From: JAKRSE01 sp943369295
Lineage (GTDB): Bacteria; Armatimonadota; Fimbriimonadia; Fimbriimonadales; Fimbriimonadaceae
Length of the DNA: 64,000 nt
NCBI GenBank assembly: GCA_943369295.1
Contig: CALRMU020000005.1
Span: 1-64,000 of the forward strand
Direction: 5' to 3'
In this document: positions 24,797 through 32,588 of the stretch, piece after piece
Position numbering within the stretch: the stretch's first letter is position 1
Layout: each line of letters starts with the position of its first letter
The notes under the pieces: generated by a model
What the model saw: the letters and a program-made list of their open reading frames with translations, nothing else
Database searches by the model: none
Told to the model about the DNA's origin: nothing
Position numbers and translations under genes: made by a program

Positions 24797-25318
24797 TCAG
24801 CCACCCCCCAACCTGCGCTCAAACTCTTCCTCAAACCCTGCCTCACGAAGAGGCTGTCGAAAAACCACCACCGTGGAGTTTCGGCAGGAAATCTCCCAGT
24901 AATCTGGGTCAGACTTTTCGATTCTCATTAGCTCCCAAGGAAATGAAGTTGTGACTCCATCGTTATCTGTGCATTGCCAGCAGCTGTCGATTAGCGTGCA
25001 GTCCCAAGACTTGCCTTTCAGATCCGCTAGCACCCTATGCACGCTCCCATCGAAGTCCATAAATGTGGAAACAGGGCCTATGATAACTCCCATCGACATG
25101 GCTGCGACGATTCCTGGCCAGGAGGTCGTTCCTCCTACCAACTGACCAAAGGCATAGCCACCAGCACAAAGAAATCCGTAATTCGGGATCTGTCTAAGGG
25201 CGTGGTAGATCCATTCACGAAGCCGATCTCTGCCATCTCGCCTCAGGTACCTCTCGTAAACCTTAATATCCGGGTTAACCACGTACTTAAGCGGCGGGTT
25301 AGGATCGGCTGTTTCCAT
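24797..25318 (-). CDS. YcxB-like membrane protein
   Basis: ATG 25318 (METADPNPPLKYVVNPDI) gives 173 aa; the frame extends upstream over the next gene. Architecture fits YcxB-like proteins: a cytoplasmic start (YERYLRRDGRDRL), two hydrophobic segments (about 45-80, GFLCAGGYAFGQLVGG and WPGIVAAMSMGVIIGPV), then a small PH-like domain with the diagnostic aromatic-W pattern (TTSFPWELMRIEKSD) and VVVFRQPL. Role unknown. The predicted start lies 22 bp from the upstream SnoaL-like gene's stop. Confidence 0.65.
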   Translation of the reverse strand: METADPNPPLKYVVNPDIKVYERYLRRDGRDRLREWIYHALRQIPNYGFLCAGGYAFGQLVGGTTSWPGIVAAMSMGVIIGPVSTFMDFDGSVHRVLADLKGKSWDCTLIDSCWQCTDNDGVTTSFPWELMRIEKSDPDYWEISCRNSTVVVFRQPLREAGFEEEFERRLGGG

Positions 25319-25340
25319 GCCGTCATTATGATTGAAAGAT

Positions 25341-25724
25341 CTAACCGGCCCCGTTGGCCGACCGATGAAGATGGAAGTGCTTCCACCCTTCTGGAGTTCT
25401 TCGCCACAGCCGAGTCTCTTCGAACTGTAGATTGCTCTCCCCGCCATCCATATGAGAAACCTGCATGAGGCGCGAGAAGAGGACGGCGGCGTGATCTGGC
25501 CCCATGGGAATCACCTTGACTGCGCAGATGGTGCTCTGAATGGCATCGCCCGAAGGATGATCGAAATAGAACTTGTGAAACGGCAGCCCCTCGACCAGTT
25601 GACCATTTGCCTGAGGCTCGTAGCAGGTCAGGTCATCGGTCACCAGGCTGGCGTAGGTTTCCCAATCATGGTTCGAAATGGAATCCAGAAGCTTTTGGTT
25701 GAGGGCGATGAGTTCTTGTTCCAT
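25341..25724 (-). CDS. NTF2-like protein, CaMKII-association-domain / DUF4440 type
   Basis: 127-aa single cone-shaped alpha+beta domain. MEQELIALNQKLLDSISNHD, WETYASLVTDDLTCYEPQANG and LVEGLPFHKFYFDH match the bacterial calcium/calmodulin-kinase-II association domain group, which are small oligomeric proteins without a kinase. The function in bacteria is not settled. It is probably co-transcribed with the YcxB-like gene. Confidence 0.8.
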   Translation of the reverse strand: MEQELIALNQKLLDSISNHDWETYASLVTDDLTCYEPQANGQLVEGLPFHKFYFDHPSGDAIQSTICAVKVIPMGPDHAAVLFSRLMQVSHMDGGESNLQFEETRLWRRTPEGWKHFHLHRSANGAG

Positions 25725-25825
25725 GGTGTAAGTTAGTATTGCTGATCAGGAAAAAGGAGGGTGATCCTTCACCGATTTAATCAGGCGACTATCTGTGAGA
25801 CACAAACCGGAAACCAAGTTTTGAG

Positions 25826-26005
25826 CTAGGGGGCCCGCTTAGGAAAAGGCATAAGCAGCATGGCCAATCCAAAAAGGACGGCAAAGGTGCAGAAGCCCAT
25901 TATCCCTCCCGAGAAAGTGCCGTTCAACAAGCTAGGAACACCTAGAATGAGGCCAGGAACCAAAAAAATGATTCCAAGGACACGTGGGGAAAGTTTGCCT
26001 TGCAT
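25826..26005 (-). CDS. Small two-helix membrane protein (59 aa)
   Basis: Found by reading the minus strand: ATG 26005, TAG 25826, 59 codons. Starts MQGKLSPRVLGIIFLVPGLI, then a short loop (LLNGTFSGG), a second hydrophobic helix (IMGFCTFAVLFGLAMLLMPF) and a basic end (PKRAP). The basic N-terminus and C-terminus with two helices suggest a hairpin with both ends in the cytoplasm. The plus-strand frame at this place is Lys/Pro-rich and is the antisense shadow. No family recognised. Confidence 0.6.
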   Translation of the reverse strand: MQGKLSPRVLGIIFLVPGLILGVPSLLNGTFSGGIMGFCTFAVLFGLAMLLMPFPKRAP

Positions 26006-26120
26006 TGTTATTTTTGCCTTCGAGGTTCACATTACCGCAGAATCTGAACATCTGGATTCGGATCATTGATAATGACCAAGGTGCCCTTTACCACCACAAT
26101 CCCATCTTAACCATCCTATC

Positions 26121-26603
26121 TCACCCCACATAAATTTCTTGGTCATCCCAGCAGGTCTGCAGAAAATCGATCTGTCCGCAATGGACCGTGGCGTGGAAAG
26201 CCGGAAGCTCGATAACCTGAAGCATGGTCATGGACCATCCCTGGCCGGAATCAATGCTGAAGTCCAAGTCTTCAGGTTTCAGCGCATCCAAAGCCTCCAG
26301 GACCTCGTCCGTCCCCTCCCTCATAATCCGCACGACTTCTTCTCGGCTGGTTACGGCAGTCTCTTCTGCCTCCAAGCCAGCAAGCCAATCGGTCAGATTG
26401 GTGGGGGCAGGCAGGGTTCTGGTCTTGATCATGCGGGCAAATCGGCTGGAATAGAGGGCGGTATGGGCACCAATTCTGAGGGCAGACTTTGCGGTCGGGG
26501 TGGCCTGCCAAGTCAGTTTGCCATCCGGCACTTTTGAAAAGTTTCTTAGAAACATCTCCATGCTGCTGAGGGTTCGCTGCTTGACAGACTCGATGAGGTC
26601 CAT
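26121..26603 (-). CDS. DinB-superfamily protein
   Basis: Four-helix-bundle protein of the DinB/YfiT metal-binding group, 160 aa from ATG 26603 (MDLIESVKQRTLSSMEMFL). ATG 26609 and an upstream ATG at 26654 are alternatives. Visible features: LTWQATPTAKSALRIGAHTA, where the His is a possible metal ligand, and LQVIELPAFHATVHCGQIDFL with two more His. Members are thiol transferases or damage-inducible proteins of unknown substrate. Confidence 0.8.
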   Translation of the reverse strand: MDLIESVKQRTLSSMEMFLRNFSKVPDGKLTWQATPTAKSALRIGAHTALYSSRFARMIKTRTLPAPTNLTDWLAGLEAEETAVTSREEVVRIMREGTDEVLEALDALKPEDLDFSIDSGQGWSMTMLQVIELPAFHATVHCGQIDFLQTCWDDQEIYVG

Positions 26604-26791
26604 ACCGGTCATTCTACACATTGTTAGAAATAAGGTTTCGCTGCTAATGCTCATGTCGATATGCTAAGCTTGCCAGAATAAACTCTAGTCATGAGATCCG
26701 AGCAGGAACATGGCTAAAGAGTTGGCACCACACGTTTTGGCCCAAAGCTCTACCCAGAGACACCGACTGCTTGTTGCCAGATAATACAAAC

Positions 26792-27712
26792 ATGAGCTCA
26801 GTTTTCTACACCCGCCCAATGGTGACCCGGCTCAAAGAGATTTTTGATAATCCGATACCTCCTAAAACAATATCGGAGGTACAGTTCGATAACGCTCAAG
26901 AAGAACTGATCAAGACTGCAGGAAAGGCCTGGCAGGAGATTGATCAGGAAGACTATTGGCACTACTTGATGGACTTGAAGTATGTGGACCTTCAGCAGGA
27001 CCTCTTCGACTATCTCTTCCCTGCATTCTTGATTCGCTGGTGGGAAGGGTTACTCAATGGCAGCGGTGGCCCTGGTTCTGAGACAGATTTTTATGCAGCA
27101 ATTGATGGCGGCCACGTATTCACTCAGATGATGAGCGAGAGTCGTCGCCAAAAGGTGTTTGAATGGATGACTGATGCTTATCTGGAGTCGGTTGACTCTT
27201 ATAGCGATGAAGCAGTTGTAGAACAAAAGGCAGTTGGTTCCAACACTCTCGAATGGTCATTTGGCACTTTTAATGCAATTGGCCAATCTGTGCCAATAAT
27301 AAAGTCAATTTTGACGAAGCTGTCTGATGTTTCTAATGTTGGCCGTGCTCAATGGTGGCTGGTGTTAGCAAGTGGAATGATTTGGGAGAAAGGCCTGTGT
27401 CCCCATATGCCTGGTTGCAATCCAAGTGATAGGTTTAGCGGAATCTCTATAAATCACACACTGGCTTCAGTTTATGACCATGGGTATCTCGAAGAAAATC
27501 TAAGAGCGATAACCGACTTCGTTACCTACGAACTCTTGCTGGCCATGCTAAAAGAAAGCCTGCAAGTATTGGCTAAGTCGCCTTTCGAAGAATGGTCCCA
27601 GCGAGTTTGGGAAAAAGCATCAGCCGAACCAGAACTAATCGCCAGCCGGATAGATCATGTTCTTAGTTTTTATGCATTGCCCGAACTTGGCGGCTGGGAC
27701 GTTACGATTTAG
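26792..27712 (+). CDS. Hypothetical 306-aa protein
   Basis: ATG 26792 (MSSVFYTRPMVTRLKEIF); an upstream TTG at 26771 is less likely. An acidic, Trp-rich soluble protein, with AWQEIDQEDYWHYLMDL and LIRWWEGLLNGSGG near the N-terminus and LELGGWDV-type C-terminus. No signal peptide or membrane span. No family recognised; it could be an uncharacterised immunity-like or SMI1-neighbour protein, but nothing specific supports that. Converges with the AlkD-like gene 19 bp away. Confidence 0.75.
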   Translation: MSSVFYTRPMVTRLKEIFDNPIPPKTISEVQFDNAQEELIKTAGKAWQEIDQEDYWHYLMDLKYVDLQQDLFDYLFPAFLIRWWEGLLNGSGGPGSETDFYAAIDGGHVFTQMMSESRRQKVFEWMTDAYLESVDSYSDEAVVEQKAVGSNTLEWSFGTFNAIGQSVPIIKSILTKLSDVSNVGRAQWWLVLASGMIWEKGLCPHMPGCNPSDRFSGISINHTLASVYDHGYLEENLRAITDFVTYELLLAMLKESLQVLAKSPFEEWSQRVWEKASAEPELIASRIDHVLSFYALPELGGWDVTI

Positions 27713-27730
27713 AGTCACCTTGAAGTGCTA

Positions 27731-28438
27731 TCAACACCGAGCCGACTTGCGCTTCTTCCCTACCCTGCCCATAGAAACCACCTTGCCAATGTAATCCGGC
27801 GAAAAATGAACCTTGCAGTCGGTGCTGCCCATATCAACCTTCACTACACCGATCGCCTGACCAGCAGCCATAGCTTCATCGGTCAAGGCGGCAACATAGC
27901 TGCCAAGAGCGATGACGAAGCCGTTCATTTTGTACCGAACTCGATCTGGCTGAGAATGGATAGTGTTCTTGACTCTAATCAAGAGAGCCCGCAAAACATC
28001 AATATCCAGCTGAGAATCTGACTTCACCGCGACAACACTGGATAGCGTCCCCCACCCTGCCACAGCGGTCTTTTCATCTTCAGATTCAATCCACTCAAGC
28101 GCCAGATCCCAGCCATAGGGGCCATCAGCTGCGACCCAGGCAACGGCGTATTCGGCAATGGCATCGCACCAAGCTTTTTCCAGCCAGCCATTCAGATCCT
28201 TCTTGGTCATTTTGCCTTCATCGGCAATCAGGCCAGCCAGATACATGGCATCGTAAACGCCTGTTGCATAGAGATCTAATGCGAGCTGATAATCCTTCTT
28301 TATCGCCTTTTCGTACTTCTTCAGGTAAGAAATCTTCACGCCGAAGAGAGGACCTGTGATGCCGTGATTCCGAAGAACCTTGCGGTAGCTTTCGGTTCCT
28401 AGGGGCTCAATTTCAGCGAGAATCTGTTCAGCGGTCAT
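27731..28438 (-). CDS. DNA alkylation repair enzyme (AlkD-like)
   Basis: ATG 28438 (MTAEQILAEIEPLG) is chosen because CCGGAG lies about 9 nt upstream; a GTG at 28462 is the alternative. 235 aa, all-helical HEAT-like fold. The family pattern is clear: ILAEIEPLGTESYRKVLRNHG, GVKISYLKKYEKAIKKDYQL and LYATGVYDAMYLAGLI, and it ends in a basic KKRKSARC tail. AlkD enzymes excise bulky or cationic alkylpurines without base flipping. No adjacent DNA-repair genes. Confidence 0.8.
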   Translation of the reverse strand: MTAEQILAEIEPLGTESYRKVLRNHGITGPLFGVKISYLKKYEKAIKKDYQLALDLYATGVYDAMYLAGLIADEGKMTKKDLNGWLEKAWCDAIAEYAVAWVAADGPYGWDLALEWIESEDEKTAVAGWGTLSSVVAVKSDSQLDIDVLRALLIRVKNTIHSQPDRVRYKMNGFVIALGSYVAALTDEAMAAGQAIGVVKVDMGSTDCKVHFSPDYIGKVVSMGRVGKKRKSARC

Positions 28439-28522
28439 GGCGTAAAGCTCCGGAACATTCACTACATTCGATAATGAAGCTAGTATGGTTCGCCATCTCT
28501 CAATTTGCCAAGTCAGCTAAAG

Positions 28523-29968
28523 CTATTCCTTGGGTTCTGCCTCGGCTGCTCGCTTTATTCCTTTCAGCATTCCACCAAAGACAATGTTGTGAAATGGCAC
28601 GACGGCGTACCAATAGGCCAACCCGACTATGCCCTTAGGGCGAAACCTCGCCGACATAACCAGCTTGGTCACGCACTTTTCAGTAGGTTCAATATTGAAC
28701 TCAAGGGTTGCGATTCCTGGGAGCTTCATTTCTGCCAAGAGTTTTAAGTTCTTATCTTTTTCAATGCCGATAACTCGCCAGAAATCTAAAGCTTCTCCAT
28801 AGCCGACCTCTTCAGGGTGACGTCGCCCCCTTCTCAATCCAGGTCCGCCTATCACCTTATCCATCCAGCCCCTTATGCGCCAAAGAATATCCCCCGAATA
28901 CCATCCGTGGCCACCTCCGACCCTACAGACCGCCTTATAGACTCTGCCCTCGCTGGCCGTAATCTCGACAGTCCTTGAGTCGATAAAAACTGTGCCTCCT
29001 GCCCACTCAGGGTCTCCGGGCACTGGGCCAGCCGCTGTCCACCGAGTGATCACATCGTTATTGTTCACTCTGACTAAAGCTCGACGAATTGACTCCCTGA
29101 CGCCCATAGCCTCGTAGGGCATAAGCTTCTGGGTCAGATCGTTGGTTACCACAACCTTATTGCGCATTCCTTCTGCTAAGGGACGTGCAATGTTGTATGA
29201 AACTGGCGTGACCAAGCCAATCCATCCCGAACTAAGCCGCATTGTAAAAACAGGCAGAGGGATAATGACTCTTTTAGGGAGCTTAAGTTCCTCCGCCATG
29301 ATGTGCATCAGTTCTCGATACTGAAGCACGTCTTTCCCACCGATTTCCAAAGTCTGACCTGAAGTCTCGGGAACCTCAAGGCACTTGACCAGCCAATATA
29401 GAACATCTGAGATTGCCACAGGCTGGCACTCGGTTTTCACCCACCGAGGTGTAATCATAATCGGCAGCCGTTCAACTAAGTACCGAAGTATCTCGAACGA
29501 CGCCGAGCCAGAACCCATGATCATGGCGGCCCGAAATGTAGTTACTGGCACATCGGCTGCTTCCAAAACCTGCTCAACTTCCCTGCGAGAAACAAGGTGC
29601 TCGCTAAGGTTCTCGCCCATCTCGCCTAGTCCGCCAAGATAGATGATCCGTTTAACGCCAGCCTGCTTTGCCGCCTTCGCAAAGGTCTCAGCAAGCTTTC
29701 TATCTTTCTCCGCGTATTCCTTACCGCTCGCCTGCATAGAATGGATTAGGTAGTAGGCGGCCTCGCAGCCTGCTAAATTTTCTGTCAAACGGGCAGGGTC
29801 AGAAATGTCATCCGTCACAACCTCGACCTTCGGGTCATCTCGCCAGGGTCGGTCATCCAGCTTCCTCGGGTTTCTTACCAAGCACCTCACTTCGTAGCCC
29901 TTCTCGGTGAGAGCGGGGACTAGCCGCCCTCCTACGTACCCGGTTGCACCGGTGACGGCTACTTTCAC
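28523..29968 (-). CDS. NAD(P)-binding SDR protein with DUF2867 domain
   Basis: 481 aa from GTG 29968, which has a good ribosome site (AAGGAG, 6 nt upstream). The N-terminal half is an atypical SDR (VAVTGATGYVGGRLVPAL, then VRCLVRNPRKLDD and YYLIHSM). The C-terminal ~150 residues match DUF2867 (GPVPGDPEWAGGTVFIDS, GHGWYSGDILWRIRGWMDK, LARFRP-type end). The start overlaps the stop of the small upstream gene by 4 bp (GTGA), so it is coupled to it. Confidence 0.88.
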   Translation of the reverse strand: MKVAVTGATGYVGGRLVPALTEKGYEVRCLVRNPRKLDDRPWRDDPKVEVVTDDISDPARLTENLAGCEAAYYLIHSMQASGKEYAEKDRKLAETFAKAAKQAGVKRIIYLGGLGEMGENLSEHLVSRREVEQVLEAADVPVTTFRAAMIMGSGSASFEILRYLVERLPIMITPRWVKTECQPVAISDVLYWLVKCLEVPETSGQTLEIGGKDVLQYRELMHIMAEELKLPKRVIIPLPVFTMRLSSGWIGLVTPVSYNIARPLAEGMRNKVVVTNDLTQKLMPYEAMGVRESIRRALVRVNNNDVITRWTAAGPVPGDPEWAGGTVFIDSRTVEITASEGRVYKAVCRVGGGHGWYSGDILWRIRGWMDKVIGGPGLRRGRRHPEEVGYGEALDFWRVIGIEKDKNLKLLAEMKLPGIATLEFNIEPTEKCVTKLVMSARFRPKGIVGLAYWYAVVPFHNIVFGGMLKGIKRAAEAEPKE

Positions 29969-30225
29969 GCCCTTCTCCTTCCCTGCCCCAAAACTAGATT
30001 CCAAGGAAATGTGTTGAGGCGGACCGGAATTGTCGGCAGGCGGCCAATTTTGAGATTCAGCCTAGGCATAGAAGCTTGCACCCTGCCGCTAGGAAGAGAA
30101 ACAGACCTGACAAGGACCAGCAAAGGACGCAGGCTGGCAAAAGGAAGGTTCAAGTTCACTGCCTCTCCGATCGAATCAAGCGAAAATGGCCGACCGTCAA
30201 CAAATCCTTGAAGTCGGCCGACCAT
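29965..30225 (-). CDS. Small conserved-looking protein (86 aa)
   Basis: ATG 30225 (MVGRLQGFVDGRPFSLDSIG) to TGA 29965. The start lies 2 bp after the stop of the 67-aa gene upstream and the stop overlaps the DUF2867 gene start by 4 bp, which is strong evidence for translation in an operon. The sequence has two short beta-rich halves (VDGRPFSLDS and MPRLNLKIGRLPTIPV), as in small bacterial proteins of unknown function. Function unknown. Confidence 0.6.
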   Translation of the reverse strand: MVGRLQGFVDGRPFSLDSIGEAVNLNLPFASLRPLLVLVRSVSLPSGRVQASMPRLNLKIGRLPTIPVRLNTFPWNLVLGQGRRRA

Positions 30226-30227
30226 GG

Positions 30228-30431
30228 TTAGTTTGGGTTCTGGCTAAGATCCTTTGTTCGAATTTTCATCTGGCCAGTGACTCTCCACTCTGCATGCTGA
30301 GCCTCTGCCCCAGTGCCGCTTGGCACACTGATTCGCAGGTCAGAGAATTCGTAAGTGATCTCAGCATTTCGGCCGGTCAGCTTATCGTAGAGCCCGATAG
30401 CTAAATCTGGCCAAGTATTGGATTGGTTCAT
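30228..30431 (-). CDS. Small conserved-looking protein (67 aa)
   Basis: ATG 30431 (MNQSNTWPDLAIGLYDKLTG) with AGGAG 8 nt upstream; an upstream GTG at 30440 is less likely. The pattern NTWPDLAIGLYDKLTGRNAE and AEWRVTGQMKIRTKDL is familiar from uncharacterised small proteins, from memory. First gene of a three-gene operon with the 86-aa protein and the DUF2867 protein. Confidence 0.65.
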   Translation of the reverse strand: MNQSNTWPDLAIGLYDKLTGRNAEITYEFSDLRISVPSGTGAEAQHAEWRVTGQMKIRTKDLSQNPN

Positions 30432-30719
30432 GTCTTCCACTCCTAGCCTACGGGGGCCAGTGGCAGAAGTTGCTGACTTCAGTTTTCGGCAGAATCTTCC
30501 TAAAGCAGCCAGCTCTCCAGAGAGAAAACTGATCCAAACGCCAAAACTCCGATGCTGACTGCATCAAATTTTGGCTTGAGAAGCCAGGTTTAGAAAGAAG
30601 ACGAAGGTATCGTAATCGCAGAAGAACAACGGCGGAGAGATGGCAAGAATCCGATCGAGGGCGCTGCTCGTCATCGCGGCTCTATCACATCTCAGTTTGC
30701 CTTTGCGCAGAGCGACAAA

Positions 30720-31196
30720 ATGACACCCAAAAACACCCTCTGCCTCTGGTTTGAATCAGATGCTTTTGAAGCCGCCACCTTTTACGCAGAGACCTTTCCG
30801 GATAGCCACATCACCTCGGTCCACAGAGCCCCAGCCGACTTCCCTGGCGGAGTTGAAGGGCAGGTTCTGACCGTCCACTTCACTGTTTGCGGAATCCCCT
30901 GTATGGGCTTGAACGGCGGCCCAACCTTCAAGCATTCCGAGGCCTTCTCATTCCAGGTCGCGACTGACGATCAGGAAGAAACGGACCGGCTGTGGGACGC
31001 CATTGTCAACAATGGTGGTTCTGAAAGTGAGTGCGGTTGGTGCAAGGATAAGTGGGGCCTTTCGTGGCAGATCACTCCTCGGACTTTATCCGATGCCATG
31101 GCCGCAGGCGGTGAAGAGGCTAAAAGAGCTTTCACAGCCATGATGACGATGAAGAAGATTGATGTCGCTGCTATTGAGGCAGCAGTTCGCGGTTAA
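30720..31196 (+). CDS. VOC-family protein (PhnB / 3-demethylubiquinone-methyltransferase-like)
   Basis: 158-aa glyoxalase-fold protein. The start MTPKNTLCLWFESDAFEAAT and the later MGLNGGPTFKHSEAFSFQVA and SECGWCKDKWGLSWQITPRT define the PhnB-like VOC subgroup. These proteins are often annotated as methyltransferases, but no SAM site is present and the function is unproven. The strong D/E content and the normal length support a real gene. Confidence 0.88.
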   Translation: MTPKNTLCLWFESDAFEAATFYAETFPDSHITSVHRAPADFPGGVEGQVLTVHFTVCGIPCMGLNGGPTFKHSEAFSFQVATDDQEETDRLWDAIVNNGGSESECGWCKDKWGLSWQITPRTLSDAMAAGGEEAKRAFTAMMTMKKIDVAAIEAAVRG

Positions 31197-31228
31197 ATCT
31201 TTAAAAGGAAAAGGGCCAAAGCCTTTTT

Positions 31229-31705
31229 TCAGACCTGTCCAGCATCGTCGTCATCTAGTCCTTCCCACATCAAATCGTCATCGCACCATTCTAAAAGGGT
31301 CAGTGCTCGACTTTTTAGCATGGGAGCCAGTTCGCCGGCCCTTTCAGGTGTCCCAACCCAGTAGTTCGGAGATTCTCTACCTTCAAACACTGAGTCTGCC
31401 CATGTAATCCACTTATTGCAGAAGACACGGAGCGCCTTTCGTGGGTGTTGAGGATCATCAACATCTGAGGCCGAAATGTAATCAGTCGGCAGGTCTCCGG
31501 TTATCACCCACCAGCCTATCCAGCCAGGATTCACCACACTTTCAACCACCCAAATTGAGACAATTGGGGCGACGTGCCAAGCCGGCCACTCGCCTATACT
31601 GCCGTGCACAAGACCAGGCTGTCTGTCCAAGTATTGACGGACAACCTCTCTTTGTTCGTCGCACCAAGCTTCTTCAACTTTCGGATCTTCGTAGTCTAGA
31701 GACAT
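31229..31705 (-). CDS. DUF4826-like soluble protein
   Basis: 158 aa, very acidic (ends DDDDAGQV). Contains VESVVNPGWIGWWVITGDLP and TDYISASDVDDPQHPRKALR, recalled from the DUF4826 family, and an invariant-looking ALRVFCNKWITWA. Cytoplasmic, function unknown. It converges with the VOC gene 32 bp away. Confidence 0.75.
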   Translation of the reverse strand: MSLDYEDPKVEEAWCDEQREVVRQYLDRQPGLVHGSIGEWPAWHVAPIVSIWVVESVVNPGWIGWWVITGDLPTDYISASDVDDPQHPRKALRVFCNKWITWADSVFEGRESPNYWVGTPERAGELAPMLKSRALTLLEWCDDDLMWEGLDDDDAGQV

Positions 31706-31797
31706 TGTAAATTCCTCGCGAGGATATTATCTCTTGCTCTGCTGTTCCGAACCTTACAATGCCCCAAGAAAGTCCAGGCACCGCTCAGGCATAAAAA

Positions 31798-31825
31798 AGT
31801 GGCATCGCCCACAGGCAATGCCACT
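31798..31825 (-). terminator. Terminator of the lysozyme-inhibitor-like gene
   Basis: Stem AGTGGCAT / ATGCCACT, 12-nt loop containing an inner GCC/GGC, followed on the minus strand by T6 (TTTTTTATGCC). A textbook intrinsic terminator, 20 bp past the stop. Confidence 0.85.
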
Positions 31826-31844
31826 CAATTAACTGAACTGAATT

Positions 31845-32576
31845 TTAGTCGCCCATCAAAAGAAGTTCGTTTACCTTGTAGGTCTCACTGGCACCAATCT
31901 TAATGACAAAAGTCTCGCCCTCCTTTGACGAGGAAACCTTTTCAGTTGAATCAGCCGAGACAGCCTTGCCCGCCACGATCAAGACCCTTCTTTTTTGGCC
32001 GTTAAAAGAGAACTCCAGGGTTCCAGTTGCGTTTTCACCTCGTCGAATGACTCCTACTTTGCAGGTCTTCATGTCCTTAAATAGGTAGTGATCCATTTTC
32101 GCTTCGGCGGTGGCATGAAAGTTGGTGCCCTTTACCAACGCGTCGCCTTTTACAGGGGCAAGAGCCTTGCCTGTCACCGAGATAGTTAACGAAAATGGAC
32201 TCGATTCTCCTCGTCTCGCCGCTGCCCTCACCATAAACAGTCTGACCTTAACCTTGCCATCTGTGACTGCCACAACATTCGCTCTGGTGCCAGCTAGGTT
32301 GCTGTCAGCCATTCCATTGCCCGTGCCCGCATCGATCACCAAGTATCCTGCCGATGATTTAGCCTTGGTCAAAGCAACTGAAACCTTCTGTCCAGCTTTC
32401 ACTGTTAAGACGTAATCAATGGCCCGATCTCCAACCAGCCGTCCAACCAATACGGCCGAAGATTTGCCTGGCCGAAAATTGACAGGAACCTCCTTGGGAG
32501 CCTGGGCGAAACCGACTGCTGCCCCCATGACCATAGTGCAGAGCAAAGTGCTTTTAACCGCGAATCTCTTGTTCAT
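31845..32576 (-). CDS. Secreted g-type lysozyme inhibitor-like protein
   Basis: 243 aa with a signal peptide (MNKRFAVKSTLLCTMVMGAA, cleavage near AQA 26). Two parts: an N-terminal PPC-like beta domain (FRPGKSSAVLVGRLVGD, ...YLVIDAGTGNGMADS) and a C-terminal beta domain (GVIRRGENATGTLEFSF, KRRVLIVAGKAVSADS), the arrangement seen in proteins annotated as inhibitors of g-type lysozyme. Whether it inhibits lysozyme is not shown. The start is 12 bp after the stop of the metalloprotease gene, so they are one operon. Confidence 0.75.
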   Translation of the reverse strand: MNKRFAVKSTLLCTMVMGAAVGFAQAPKEVPVNFRPGKSSAVLVGRLVGDRAIDYVLTVKAGQKVSVALTKAKSSAGYLVIDAGTGNGMADSNLAGTRANVVAVTDGKVKVRLFMVRAAARRGESSPFSLTISVTGKALAPVKGDALVKGTNFHATAEAKMDHYLFKDMKTCKVGVIRRGENATGTLEFSFNGQKRRVLIVAGKAVSADSTEKVSSSKEGETFVIKIGASETYKVNELLLMGD

Positions 32577-32588
32577 CTGTAAGTCTCT

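Noticed and set aside
28438..28462. GTG start of the AlkD-like gene at 28462
   Set aside because: ATG 28438 has a ribosome site (CCGGAG) and fits the family N-terminus; the GTG remains possible.
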